A DNA stretch of 64,000 nucleotides from Stomoxys calcitrans (taxonomy: Eukaryota; Arthropoda; Insecta; Diptera; Muscidae): NCBI RefSeq assembly GCF_963082655.1, contig NC_081555.1:32101266-32165265 (forward strand), written 5' to 3'. Below, one piece after another: positions 21,401-31,490 of this stretch. The position numbers were made by a program, and so were the translations under genes. The stretch's first letter is position 1; each line of letters starts with the position of its first letter. Below the pieces are notes generated by a model that searched no databases, was not told the DNA's origin, and worked only from the letters and a program-made list of their open reading frames with translations.

Positions 21401-23219
21401 CTTCAGATTTAAGCTCAATGATAAGGCGACCTCTTGTTTTATACCGAGTCCGAACGGCGTGTCACTGAAAAGTGACCTCTGTTGGTTGAGAAGTTGTACA
21501 TGGCTGAAATACTCACAAATGGTACCAGCATTTGGTGTGGGGATAACCACCGCTGGAAAAATTTTTTAAGGTGTTCTCGCCGGCAGCATTGACGCTTGGG
21601 CACGATAGGCGGGCATGCTAACCTATGCACCACGGTGGCCTGGGTGGTGGGCTAGTCTATATAAATAAGCATGGAATAATATTAGAAATTGGTTAATTGT
21701 GGTGGGTATCTAAGTTTCATCCCAACCGATCTTTTGTTAAATTTTGAGTTTTTTACATGGCACCAAAATAAAATATTATTTGCACCATATGCAAAGGTTA
21801 CATAATTTCTGGTCATTACTGATATGGGCCCTCTCTTGGGGCCCAATTTAAAATAATTAATTAATAAAACTTTCAATTACTAAAAAAAACTTAAAGGCAA
21901 GTATATCGGGTAACCTTAATACAGCTATGAAAAAATTGGTTTATGATCAACTAATGTTTTAGGCTAGCCCGCTAATAGCAAAACAACACACAAAACACAT
22001 ATTTATAAAAAAAAAACAAAATTTTTAACCGTTCACCATGTCTTCCTATTGGTTTGTTTGTTTTTTTTGTATTTTTCAAAGGTGCATTCCTTTTAACGCC
22101 CTCATATGATTTGTCGATGGAACGTGCGGCACAAATATGCGAGAAAATTACATTTAAAGGCTGTTTCAGCTTGACAAAGACCGCCAGTGGCATTCTCTTC
22201 AAGTTTTCCCATCCCGATGATTACCAAGCCGTTTACAAGAAGGGATTTCACAAAGTCACAGGTGCACGATTTTATCGCAAAGTAAGCCTGCATGAATAAA
22301 TTAATTTACCATATTAGAACTAATAAGAAAATAATAATTTAACACAAAACAAACGCCTCCTTTTGGGTTGGTTTGGTTAACATAGGAGCTTCAGTTATAT
22401 GAACTCAAGCTGGAAATGTCTAGTGGCCAGTTACTGCCTTTATAAATAGTTGTATTAATTGCTTGCATGTCTCCCTCTATCACATATACATATACGCCAT
22501 CTATATTTTCCATTTTTTTTTTAACTTTTATAAATTTCCCGCTAGATAGCCATACCATGTAGGCCACGCAAGACCTTCACGCTTTATGTGCTAGATGTGC
22601 CAGAGGATTTGCCTGTCGAAGATATAAGACATTCCTTGTACAAATTCGATTCTGTGGTTGAGGTGGTGCGCCTGCACTTATACCATCAACCCATGTCTTC
22701 CATAACAACGGAAAAGAATCTTGAAGGTGGGTGATGAACTGTGACCTTGCCTAACCATGCCTTAATATAACTTTTTTGTTTTTCGCTCAAGGTGGTTCAC
22801 CTTCTAAATCGGATGGCACCGAAAAACTGGAACGACCAGAGCGTAAGGAATTACCTCCAGCTGTTATTCGCATAACACTAGCATCTATGGATGAATACAA
22901 TATTCTGGTGCAGAATGGCCTCAATTTCTATGATGCCACTTTCTTCCCCACGGAGACCAATATTTCCCTCAAAGGCGCCAAAATCGAGAACCGGCGAAGG
23001 TATGTGTCTTCTAAACAACAAAAACCATAAAAAAATAGAAAAACTCATCATTTGATACAATAATTGCTGTTGTCATACGTTTTTGTTGTTTTCTATTTTA
23101 GAGCAATGGATGGCAGTATTCCCGGTCGTGTGCGAGAGCTTCTCCCTGTTTTCGATGCGGCTGGCTTTTGTAAGCTACCTCCACCCACGAGAAAATTAGT
23201 TAAGCCCCCAAGGTCGTGA
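15420..23219 (+). CDS. Unrecognised 296-aa protein with two probable RRM-like domains, five exons
   Basis: Exons 15,420-15,603; 22,082-22,281; 22,546-22,726; 22,792-22,999; 23,102-23,219, all GT-AG with phases 1, 0, 1, 2. The total is 891 nt ending at TGA 23,217-23,219. Residues 1-61 are hydrophilic and Ser/Glu/Lys-rich (disordered). Residues 62-128 have a beta-alpha-beta-beta-alpha-beta pattern ('GAFLLTPSYDL', 'MERAAQICEKI', 'GILFKFSHPDDYQAVYKKG'). Residues 137-240 look like a second such fold ('FTLYVLDVPEDLPVEDIRHS', 'VVEVVRLH', 'AVIRITLASMDEYNILVQNG') with a low-complexity insert at 179-210. The tail is basic/proline-rich ('PPPTRKLVKPP'). Intron 1 is 6.5 kb of transposons. I do not recognise the family. 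Alternatives are a domesticated retroelement Gag/ORF1-like protein, or translation starting at ATG 22,117 with a different first exon. The later exons are more certain than exon 1. Confidence 0.7.
15718..17345 (+). repeat. Capped tandem-core element E2, right end truncated
   Basis: The left cap has 'ttcggccgtgccgaac', a hairpin, then 'ggatacccaccacctcgg'. The core comprises about ten units of ~110-190 bp with 'ggagatcggtctatatggca', 'aaatatagtccgatctgaac' and 'ttggg tcctatgttaggagg'-type text. The right module stops after 'tatatatactttgtagggcc', before the final cap, where SINE sequence begins. It lies in intron 1 of the five-exon gene. The core type differs from E1. Confidence 0.75.
17355..17510 (-). 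mobile_element. Type 1 SINE, headless fragment
   Basis: 'acttctcacaaatcaatgag', 'ttttaagctcaatgataagg', 'tctttggggagaagttttaa' and 'gtacctcacaaatgtcgcc' match the body of the 40.9-kb SINE in the same orientation. The tRNA-like head is missing. Confidence 0.7.
17515..18410 (-). mobile_element. Family A retrotransposon fragment (RNase H to tail)
   Basis: Minus-strand frames 18,362-18,144 and 18,151-17,936 give RNase H blocks 'VVYQAEILAIKEVVEWLGYN', 'IFTDCQAAIKTLEN', and 'DHRDIPEDCKADELARLG', where the usual glycine-histidine is altered. The zinc-knuckle region follows at about 17,900-17,740 and a 'CTAACCTAACCT' tail at 17,510-17,525. It is frame-broken at 18,190 by a run of T. Intronic, opposite to the host gene. 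Confidence 0.8.
18517..18876. repeat. Two tandem 180-bp units with internal hairpin
   Basis: 'gccatgtggcggctacggat' starts at 18,518 and again at 18,698. Each unit ends in a symmetrical block: 'tgtttgctaaaacag' appears direct, then 'GTTTGCTAAAACAGCAAAC' is itself an inverted repeat, followed by 'ctgctgttttca'. The two units differ at few sites. No ORF. Class unknown, possibly the end of a hairpin-tipped DNA transposon. Confidence 0.7.
19607..20066. repeat. Inverted repeat (arms ~110 bp) with MITE as spacer
   Basis: The left arm (about 19,607-19,715) reads inward '...gttgacaattgtagttac'. The right arm (19,958 to about 20,066) reads outward 'gtaactacaattgtcaac...' and continues as the complement through 'cacggattgttt' and 'agatttcatcaaaatcggtt' with a handful of mismatches. 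Removing the MITE and one TA restores an uninterrupted palindrome centred on TA. A second palindrome follows at 20,029-20,098. Confidence 0.85.
19718..19955 (+). mobile_element. Mariner-type MITE, copy 2 (238 bp), at a palindrome centre
   Basis: TIRs as in the 8.8-kb copy, with flanking TA at 19,716-19,717 and 19,956-19,957. The host DNA on the two sides is an inverted repeat of itself for roughly 110 bases (see findings). ORFs inside are repeat-derived. Confidence 0.85.
21340..21655 (-). mobile_element. Type 1 tRNA-derived SINE, almost full length
   Basis: Body text ('tttaagctcaatgataaggc', 'ccgagtccgaacggcg', 'ataaccaccgctggaaaa') and head text ('gcgggcatgctaacctatgc') align with the 40.9-kb copy. 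The B-box region is diverged ('cagcattgacgcttgggcac'). Intronic. The following 21,660-22,035 is AT-rich with nothing recognised. Confidence 0.7.
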
Positions 23220-23460
23220 GCCATAACGGAAATCTTATTTTCAGCAATGAAACGACGATGCCAAGTCTAATTGACACTAACCGCCCATATATGGATTCTG
23301 CATCCGTTCCATGTCTATTACCTTTTATGTATAACTACCCATATAATACACAACTGTAGCAAACGGAAACCAACTAATTGTATTTTCTATTTCTATTTCT
23401 TTATTTTTATTTGTATTAAATTGTTATGCTTCTATTAATTAATGAAATAATAGCTTTGTC

Positions 23461-23466
23461 AATAAA
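23461..23466 (+). terminator. Probable polyadenylation signal of the five-exon gene
   Basis: AATAAA about 240 bases after the stop at 23,219, with a second near-signal 'aataaatt' immediately after. No other canonical signal occurs earlier in the 3' flank. Confidence 0.5.
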
Positions 23467-23840
23467 CCAATAAATTGGAAGCCAAACTTAAATGCGTTGA
23501 TACATTTGTGATCCCCTCTTGATGTTGCACTGCACTGCTCTCATTGATTGTATGATTTGATAATGGGCCAGAGTTTCTCTTAATTAAAACATCACATTGG
23601 ATGATGATGTTCTGATAGGTAGGTAGGTGATCTTGTAATACACATACTCACACATAACCTTTAACATCCCTGGGATTAAGTGTCCCCAAGTCAACACTTT
23701 TGTCTACTATCTATGTGACATTGTCACCACAGCAGAAGAAGATAATTTTATACCCTCTACCATAGGATGGGGGTATACTTATTTCGTCATTTTGTTTGCA
23801 ACTCCTCGAAATATTCGTTTAAGACCCCATAAAGTATATA

Positions 23841-24077
23841 TTGGGTTGCCCAAAAAGTAATTGCGGATTTTTTTAAAAGAAAGTAAATGCATTTTTAGTA
23901 AAACTTAGAATGAACTTTAATCAAATATACTTTTTTACAATTTTTTTCTAAAGCAAGCTAAAAGTAACAGCTGATAACTGACAAAAGAAAGAATGCAATT
24001 GCAGAGTCACAAGCTGTGAAAAAATTTGTCAACGCCGACTATATGAAAAATCCGCAATTACTTTTTGGGCAACCCAA
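23841..24077 (+). mobile_element. Mariner-type MITE, copy 3 (237 bp)
   Basis: Perfect-looking TIRs, with TA at 23,839-23,840 and 24,078-24,079. Inserted in the 'aaagtatata' segment of E4. Confidence 0.85.
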
Positions 24078-24261
24078 TATGTTCTTAATCGATATGACAT
24101 TTTAAGTCGATCTACCCAAGTCTGTCCGTCCGTCTGTCTGTCGAAAGCACGCAAACTTTCGAAGGAGTAAACTAGCCGCTTAAAATTTTGCACAAACACT
24201 TCTCATGAGTGTAGGTCGGATGGGTTTGTAAATGGGCTACATCGGTCCATGTTTTGATATA

Positions 24262-24493
24262 TTGGTTTGCCCAAAAGGTAATTGCGGATTTTTTAAAAGA
24301 AAGTAAATGAATTTTTAATAAAACTTAGAATGAACTTTAATCAAATATACTTTTTTTAACACTTTTTTTCTAAAGCAAGCGAAAAGTAACAGCTGATAAC
24401 TGACAGAAGAAAGAATGCAATTACAGAGTCATAAGCTGTGAATGTCAACGCCGACTATATGAAAAATCCGCAATTACTTTTTGGGCAACCCAA
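24262..24493 (+). mobile_element. Mariner-type MITE, copy 4 (232 bp)
   Basis: The left TIR has drifted (TTGGTTTGCCCAAAAGGTAA) while the right TIR is intact, with TA flanks at 24,260-24,261 and 24,494-24,495. It lies only 184 bp from copy 3, inside the same E4 element, between 'gttttgata' and 'gctgccatataaac'. The E4 unit is otherwise continuous across it. Confidence 0.85.
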
Positions 24494-25772
24494 TAGCTGC
24501 CATATAAACTGATTTGGGATCTTTACTTCTTGAGCCTCTAGAGGGCGCAATTCCTATCCGATTTGGCTGAAATTTGTCATGACGTGTTTCGTTATGACTT
24601 CCAACAACTGTGCTAAGTATGGAGAAAATTGGCCTTTAATCTGATATAGCTGTCATATAAACTGATCTGGGGTCTTGACTTCTTGAGCCTCTAGAGGGCG
24701 AAATTCCTCTCTACAGTCTTATCCGATTTGGCATGAAATTTGGCATGACGTGTTTTGTTATGACTTCCAACCATCGTGCAAAGTATGGTTCAAATCGGTC
24801 CATAATCTGATATAGCTGACATATAAACCGATCGGGAATCTTGACTTCTTGAGCCTCTAGAGGGCGTAATTATGATCCGTTTTGGCTGACATTTTGTATA
24901 ACTCCTTCTCCTTTAAGGTACGAGTCAAATATGGTCTGAATCGGTCTATAGCCTGATACAGCTCCCATATAAACCGATCTACCTAATTTACTTTTTGAGC
25001 CTCTAGAGGGCGCAATTCCTATCCGATTTGGCTGAAATTTGGCATGACGTGTTTTGTTTATGACTTTCAACAACTGTGCAAAGTATGGTTCAGATCGGTC
25101 CATAACCTGATATAGCTGTCATATAAAGCGATCGGGGATCTTGAATTCTTGAGCCTCTAGAGGGCGTAATTATGATCCGATTTAGCTGAAATTTTGTGTA
25201 ACGGCTTCTCCCATAAACTTTAAGGTACGAGTCAAATATGGTCTGAATGGGTCTATAGCCTGATAAAGCTCCCATATATACCGATCTCCCTAGTTTACTT
25301 CTTGAACCTCTAGAGGGCGCAATTCCTATTCCTATTTGCACGTGGTGTTTTAGTATCACTTCCAACAACTCTGCTAAATATGGCGCAAATCGGTACATAA
25401 CCTGATATAGCTGCCATATAAACCGATATAGGATCTGGACGGCTTCTCCCATGAACTTGAACATACGTGTTAAATATGGTCTGAATCGGTTTATAGCCTG
25501 ATACAACTCCAATATAAATCGATCTCTCTAAAGGGCGTTCCTTGGTTGTTCGAATTGGTTGAAATTTTACACAATGACTTCTACAGTGGTGTCCAACATT
25601 CAATTCAATTATGGTCCGAATCGGACCATACTTGATATAGCTTCAATAGCAATTCTTATCTTTCATCCTTTGTTTGCCTAAAAAGAGATACCGGGAAAAG
25701 AACTCGACAAATACCATGCATTGTGGAAGGTATATAAGATTCGACCCGGCCGAACTTAGTACGCTTTAACTT

Positions 25773-26835
25773 TTTGGTGATAATGCTGAACGCAACCGAC
25801 ATCAGGTATTTGGACACAGCAATTTTTGAAGGATCATTTGGCAACTATCCAAAGATTTTCTTTTTATAACAGTTTTTTTTACTAAACATGTATATTTTTA
25901 ACAAATAAATAAAAGTTTAAACTAATTTTAATACCTTCTTCAGCTAGTTTTGAAATTGAGTGAAAGGTCCAAAATAACGGACTAAATTATTGAATGTCCC
26001 TACTGATATTCTATTGACAATGCCCCATATATCCCGCAATGTCTCTATATATTCCCCAATGACTTACTATTGACAATGTCACTGCCGGCTTCTGAATGAC
26101 AAGCTCATATAGAATGTTTAAAGGAAAAAGGCATGGGCTTGGGCACAATTTGTCTGTAGTTCTGGTGACAAAGTCAATAGTAAGTCAGTATAGATGTACT
26201 ATTGACATTTCCTACAGGGGTGTTCGATAATTTAATAACCAAATAAACAGATAATGGCTAGGAAGCTAATAGAAAGTTCAAGACTCTTATTAATGTATTG
26301 TAAAACAAACATTTGGATTTCCTGTTTAAAGATCATAGAGTTGGACATACAGTAGGCTTTGTTTGTCATTAACCACCTACACATTCTATGTTGCTAAAAC
26401 TATGTTGTGATCCCATTCACTCTATGTTGGAAGGGTAGTTCTTTAGATTAGAATGACTGAATTGACTTTTATGGCTGCATAGATTAGAATGACTAAATAG
26501 ATTAGAATAACTGAAATGTTGCTTAAATTAACTTTTACCACTAATTTTACCTAATTGTATTAGCAAATTAGTAATTAGTATGCTGAGGAAGCAGTTAGAA
26601 AGTCAAAGGTCCACTTATTTACTTATTCATTCATAATTTTTGAGACAACAATTTGGATTTCCTGTCGTAAGATCAATAGGCCGTATTTGCATAAATACTC
26701 CAGACATTGTTACTTACCACAGCTACAAGTTTCATCTCCCTTGGGCAGTGATAGACTAGCAGGTGCCCTTGTGTTCTTGTGTACGTACACAGAGATTCGT
26801 ATGCAACTGAGAAATTGCTTTAGAACAAATCGTTT
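25773..26835. other. Unassigned AT-rich DNA with small repeats
   Basis: No coding signal. Contains a 22-bp inverted repeat (26,061-26,082 with 26,165-26,186), a short direct repeat 'agattagaatgact' near 26,450-26,505, and two similar ~130-bp segments (about 26,215-26,345 and 26,540-26,690) sharing 'atttggatttcctgt'. Confidence 0.5.
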
Positions 26836-28165
26836 TTATACCCACCACAGAAGGGTTGGGGTATATTAATTTCGTCATAATGTTTGTAACTCCTCAAAAT
26901 ATTCGTCTAAGACCCCATAATGTATATATATTCTTGATCAGCGTAAAAATCTAAGACTATCTAGACGTGTCTGTCCGTCCGTCTGACTGTTGAAATCACG
27001 CTACAGTCTTTAAAAATAGAGATATTGAGCAGAAACTTTTCACAGATTCTATTTTTTTTTGTCCATAGGCAGGTTAAGTTCGAAGATGGGCTATATCGGA
27101 CTATATCTTGATATAGCCCCCACATAGACCGATACGCCGATTTAAGGTTTTAGGCCCATAAAAGACACATTTATTACCCGATTTTGCTAAAATTTGGGAC
27201 AGTGAGTTATGTTAGGCCACTCGATATCCTTCTTCAGTTTGGTCCAGATTTGGATCTAGCTGCCATATAGACCGATCTCTCGATTTAAGGTTGTGGGCCC
27301 ATAAAAGGCGCATTTATTGTGCGATGTCGCCAAAATATGGGACAGTGAGTTGTGTTAAGCCCTTCGACACCCTTCTTCAATTTGGCCCACATCGGTCCAA
27401 ATTTGGATATAGCTGCGATATAGACCTATCTCTCGATTTAAGGTTTTGGGCCCATAAAAGGCGCATTTATTGCCCGATGTCGCCGAAATTTGGGACAGTG
27501 AGTTGTGTTAGGCTCTTCGATATCCTTCTTAAATTTGGCCCAGATCGGTCCAGATTTGGATATAGCTGTCATATAGACCGATCATTCGATTAAAGGTCTT
27601 GGGCCCATAAAAGGCGATTTTGCCAAAATTTGGGGCAGTGAGTTGTATTAGGCCCTTCAATATCCTTTTTGATCGGCATAGATTTGGAAATAGCTGCCAT
27701 CAAGGACGTAGCCAGGGGAGGCCTCGGGCCGTACAGGGCAAGCCGTACAGAATTCAGCTCTGACTTTAATCACATGTCACTGCCGATGGGCCTATTCCTG
27801 CAACCAGTAGCGACGACAATTTTCAAAAAAAAAAAATTGAAGGTATCTTTACCAATTTCACAGTAACAGAAAAATTTTTGCAATTTTCGATTTTGAAAAA
27901 AGGTGGGTGCCCCCCAAAAGGTCTTTGTCTCATTAAAGATGCATTTATTGTCCGATTTCGCTGAAATTTGGGACAGTGAGTTGTATTATGCCCTTCGATT
28001 TGGCCCAGATCGATTCAGTCCAAATCGGACCATATTTGAATATAGCTGCTATGGGGGCATAAATTATGCATTTTTCACCGGATTATTACGAAAGGTGGTT
28101 TACATATATACCCGAAGTGGTGGGTATCCAAAGATCGGCCCCTTTTAGCTTGTAATTTGTTTTTT
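26836..28165 (-). repeat. Capped tandem-core element E5, minus orientation
   Basis: Begins with the inverted right cap 'ttttatacccaccacagaag' and 'gggtatattaatttcgtca'. Core units of ~115-120 bp carry 'cccataaaaggcgcatttat', 'tttgggacagtgagttgtgt' and 'ccttcttcaatttggccc'. It ends with 'acccgaagtggtgggtatcc', 'aaagatcggcccc' (left cap). A foreign stretch at about 27,700-27,910 interrupts the core. Its core type is shared with E8 (32.1-32.8 kb) and the 1.1-kb fragment. Confidence 0.75.
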
Positions 28166-28224
28166 TGAGAAATAGAAGAAGCCAGTTGTATTCCCTACTC
28201 CTCTAAACTCCGTTGTGAAATTTA

Positions 28225-28932
28225 AACAAGTAAAAGCGTGCTAAGTTCGGCTGTGCTGAATCTTATATACCCTTCACCATGGATCGCATTTGTCGAATTC
28301 TTTGCGCGGTATCTTGAGGCTCAAGAAGTCAAGATCCCAGATCGGTTAAAATGGAACCTTTTTCAGGTTATGTATCGATTTGAACCATATTTGACACAGT
28401 TGTTAGAAGTCGTAACAAAACACATTATAAAAAATTTCAGCCAAATCGGATAAGAAATGAGCCCTCTAGTGGCTCAATAAGTCAAGATTCAGGATCGGTT
28501 TATATGACAGCTATACCTGGTTATAATCCGATTAAAACCGTACTTAGCACAGTGGTTGGAAGTGCCACTAAAACACCGCGTGCAAAATTTCAGTCAAATT
28601 AGACGAGAACTGCGCCCTCTAGAGCCTCAAGAAGTCAAGACCCAAGATCGGTTTATATGGCAGCTATATCAAAACATGGACCGATTTGGCCCATTTACTA
28701 TCCCAACCGACCAACACTAATAAAAAGTATTTGTGCAAAATTTCAAGCGTCTAGCATTACTCATTCGAAAGTTAACGTGCTTTCGACAAACAGACGGACG
28801 GACGGACAGACATGGCTAGATCGACTTAAAATGTCATGACGATCATGGGGTCTTAGAAGCATATTTCGAGGTGTTACAAAAAGAATGACGAAATTAGTAT
28901 ACCCCCATCCTTTGTTGGAGTGTATAAAAATC
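28225..28932 (+). repeat. Capped tandem-core element E6, short complete copy
   Basis: The left cap is 'aagtaaaagcgtgctaagtt' plus 'cggctgtgctgaatcttata' and 'cccttcaccatgga'. About two and a half core units of E1 type follow, then the right module and 'ccccatcctttgttggagtg' with TATAAAA. At 708 bp it shows the minimal complete architecture. Confidence 0.8.
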
Positions 28933-28974
28933 TTTGATCAAAACTCTTAAAATTGAAAGTAACTCGTACAAAAA

Positions 28975-29150
28975 GACCAAAACGGCTATATATCGTAAAC
29001 GTAGACCAAAGCTGTCTAAAAGTATGCTTTGGTGATAGCAGATAAAAATCCACATGTGGATCTTATTACAAACCAACAACTACCACAGACAATAACTAAA
29101 GCATACTTTTAGGCCGTTTTGTTTTGGACGATATGTCTTTGTTGAAAGTG
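28975..29150. repeat. Degenerate fold-back sequence
   Basis: 'CTAAAAGTATGCTTT' at 29,016-29,030 is the exact reverse complement of 29,098-29,112. Beyond it, 'caaaacggctatat' and 'aggccgttttgttttgg' are partly complementary. The loop has 'ccacatgtgg'. Possible remnant of a fold-back or MITE. The rest to 29,574 has no recognised gene; 29,460-29,500 shows a weak cap-like phrase ('cacggacggaccgaatttt'). Confidence 0.5.
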
Positions 29151-29574
29151 ATTGACAGATTTATGGGTCGATTATGGATTGCAACCCAACTTCAGTTGAG
29201 TTGCCATCAGCCAAATTTGTTAAAGCAATTTCCGTTTATGATTTGAAAAGCATATATTTTTACAATTTACTTAGTAGCTGAACGTTCAAAATACTGTTAT
29301 TGAATGGAACTGAGAATTTTTTCCAATTTTTTAAAAATTTTTATTTTATTGTACGATGCATAATCAACCACGTAAATTTATACGCAGGCAGACATATGTG
29401 ATTATTTAAAAGAAGGATTGTTTTGGCTTGTCAAAGCTATCTTAAGCAAGTTAGAGCACGTTAGGCACGGACGGACCGAATTTTGTATACCCTAATACCC
29501 TAAAAATAACCTATATAACGTTATATATACAAACAACCAATGACTATAACGTCCCCAATTTAATCAAAAGTAAT

Positions 29575-29922
29575 ACAAGTAAAAGCGTGCTAAGTTCGCC
29601 CAGGCCGAATCTTGGGAACCCACCACCATGGATTCTGCTAAAAATTTGTACAAAATAAATTAAGTTGAAGAGCATAATTTTATTCTACATACCAAATTTC
29701 TGTCAACCCAGCGAAATTAAAGCTTCTAGGAACCGAATAAGGATGTTCGAGAGACCGGTTTACATAGCAGCTATATCAGGTTATAGACTGATTTGGACCG
29801 TATTTGGCACAGTTGTTGGACAGAACACCGCATGCAAAATTTCAGCCAAATCCAACAAAAATTACGGCTTGTAAGAACTCAAGAAGTCAAATCGGGAGAT
29901 CGGTTTATATGGGAGTTACCCG
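29575..29922 (+). repeat. Tandem-core element E7, truncated by a retroelement
   Basis: The left cap 'aagtaaaagcgtgctaagtt' continues with 'cgcccaggccgaatcttggg' and 'acccaccaccatggattctg', then the leader 'aaatttgtacaaaataaatt'. Leader and core ('tatcaggttatagactgatt') match E9, E10 and E11. The core is cut at 'atatgggagttac', where family A sequence starts. Confidence 0.75.
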
Positions 29923-30415
29923 ATCACTGCAGTGTGTATCAAGCGGAGATCCTTGCAATTAAGGAAGTGGTGGAATGGCTAAGATATAATGTCATGACGA
30001 CTATTGGAATAAATATCTTCTCAGACAGCCAGGCAGCTATTAAATCCCTGGAGAACTTATTTCTGAACACAAAAACCGCCCTCGACTGTCGCAGATCTCT
30101 CAACGAGATGGCTAATCAGTTAAAAATTCACCTGTTCTGGGTGCAGAGTTACCGAGATATCCCAGGGAATTGTAAAGCGGACGAGCTAGCGAGACTAGGA
30201 ACTACCCTACACATTTCAGGGCTACTAGAATCTGTGGGTATGCCTCTAGCGACATGTAAGCTAAGTTTTCAGAATCAGGCCCGAAGGACAACGAATGATA
30301 GATGGTCACAAAGAGGGGGCTGTGAGCATTCCAAAACTATGTGGCCTAATCTAGACTTGAAGAGGTCTACTGCTGTGTTGTCATTGGCTACAACAGACGT
30401 CTCAGTCAGGTGGAT
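29923..30415 (+). mobile_element. Family A retrotransposon fragment (RNase H)
   Basis: A long uninterrupted frame (29,793-30,614) includes 'CSVYQAEILAIKEVVEWLRY', 'IFSDSQAAIKSLEN', 'CRRSLNEMANQLKIHLFWV' and 'YRDIPGNCKADELARLG'. The histidine expected before R is replaced by tyrosine (QSYRD instead of PGHRD). It ends after 'LSLATTDVSV', where the frame runs into family B sequence at about 30,416. Confidence 0.8.
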
Positions 30416-31490
30416 AAATTGTGTGTCCCATGGCATAAATATAAGGGAGAAAGTGGCACAAAGGAACGCCACAGGGGGGCATTTTATCGCCACTCCTATG
30501 GGTGACCGCCTCAGTAGTTTTGTGGACTGCGATGGAGAAAAAGTGCAACATACAACAAGTTCAGAGAACATGTTGTCTTGGCATAGGCCGAGCGATGAGA
30601 ACCACGCACACTAGGGCACTATTCTAGATATCCGACCCATTGACATACAGATTAAGTGTGAGGCAGCCACTGCGGCTATGAGACTTGAGGCGATGGGAGA
30701 ATGGATTGAGGATGGGAGTAGCTCATACCATCGCGGTATAATCGAGGCGACGATAGGAAACCTGGAAGGAAGGGAAGAGGTTTCCGATCGGATAACCGAG
30801 TCGAGTGCGAGGCACTGCTGCCATCGGCGCAGTCTTGGACTGACGGAACCCTAGTAGTTTCATCTGGAAGATCATGTTACACGGATGGATCAAAGCTGAA
30901 GGACAGAGTGGGCCTGGGGTCTACATTGAGAACCCAGGGATTGATATCTGTTTTAAACTGTCTGACCATAATACCGTCCTGCAGGCGGAGATCCAGACGA
31001 TCACGGAATGCGTGAAGTGGTGTGGTACTAACGCGAGGACGTCGAGTGTGAATATCTTTACTGACAGTAAAATTGCCATAAGGGCAATAACAACCTGGAC
31101 GGTAAGGTCAGGAACAGTCTTGCAGTGTAAGAAGGAGATTAACGCCTTCTCTGAGGATGGCAAAATCCGCATCGTTTGGGTGCCGGGCCATAACGGAGTA
31201 AGGGGAAATGAAAGGGCGGACCATTTGGCGATGAAGGCCAGAGGACCGCCGTCAATAAACTTGGTTAACCCGAAGCCTTTCGGGGCGACGCAGTCCGAGT
31301 TAAGGGATTGGGCGACGATTGCGCATGCAACATTGTGGAACATCGAAATGGTCGGTAGGACGGCGCAAATCCTATGGGGTGATTCAGATCGTGAGAAGAC
31401 GAGGCTATTACTGAAAGGAAGCAAGAAGGAGGTCAGTATAGATATTGGTATTATAACGGGACGCATAGGACCACGAGCTCACTTATGTAA
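30416..31490 (+). mobile_element. Family B retrotransposon fragment (late RT to RNase H)
   Basis: Starts with the RT-like 'VSHGINIREKVAQRNATGGH', then jumps to the linker ('SENMLSWHRPSDENHAH', 'RPIDIQIKCEAATAAMRLEA'). An RNase H domain follows at 30,860-31,260, with 'SCYTDGSKL', 'VLQAEIQTITECV', 'IFTDSKIAIRAI' and 'WVPGHNGVRGNERADHLAM'. All four acidic landmarks (D, E, D, D) are readable, though in a frame broken from the upstream part. It ends at about 31,490 against a family A piece in the opposite orientation. Confidence 0.8.

Larger units (their letters stand above)
23747..25772 (-). repeat. Capped tandem-core element E4, complete, minus orientation
   Basis: The right cap lies at the left ('tataccctctaccataggat', 'gtatacttatttcgtcatt'). 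The element's left cap lies at 25,720-25,772, with 'cgacccggccgaacttagta' and the conserved 'aaagagataccgggaaaaga' leader. The core is about eight units of 165-190 bp containing 'cttgagcctctagagggcgc' and 'gatatagctgtcatataaac'. Two MITEs are inserted near the right cap. It is the E1 core type in opposite orientation. Confidence 0.8.

Noticed and set aside
22038..22081. ATG at 22,038 as the start of the five-exon gene with a 30-bp intron
   Set aside because: The intron would be too short for splicing and the spliced frame hits a stop; the exon at 15,420 fits the phase instead.
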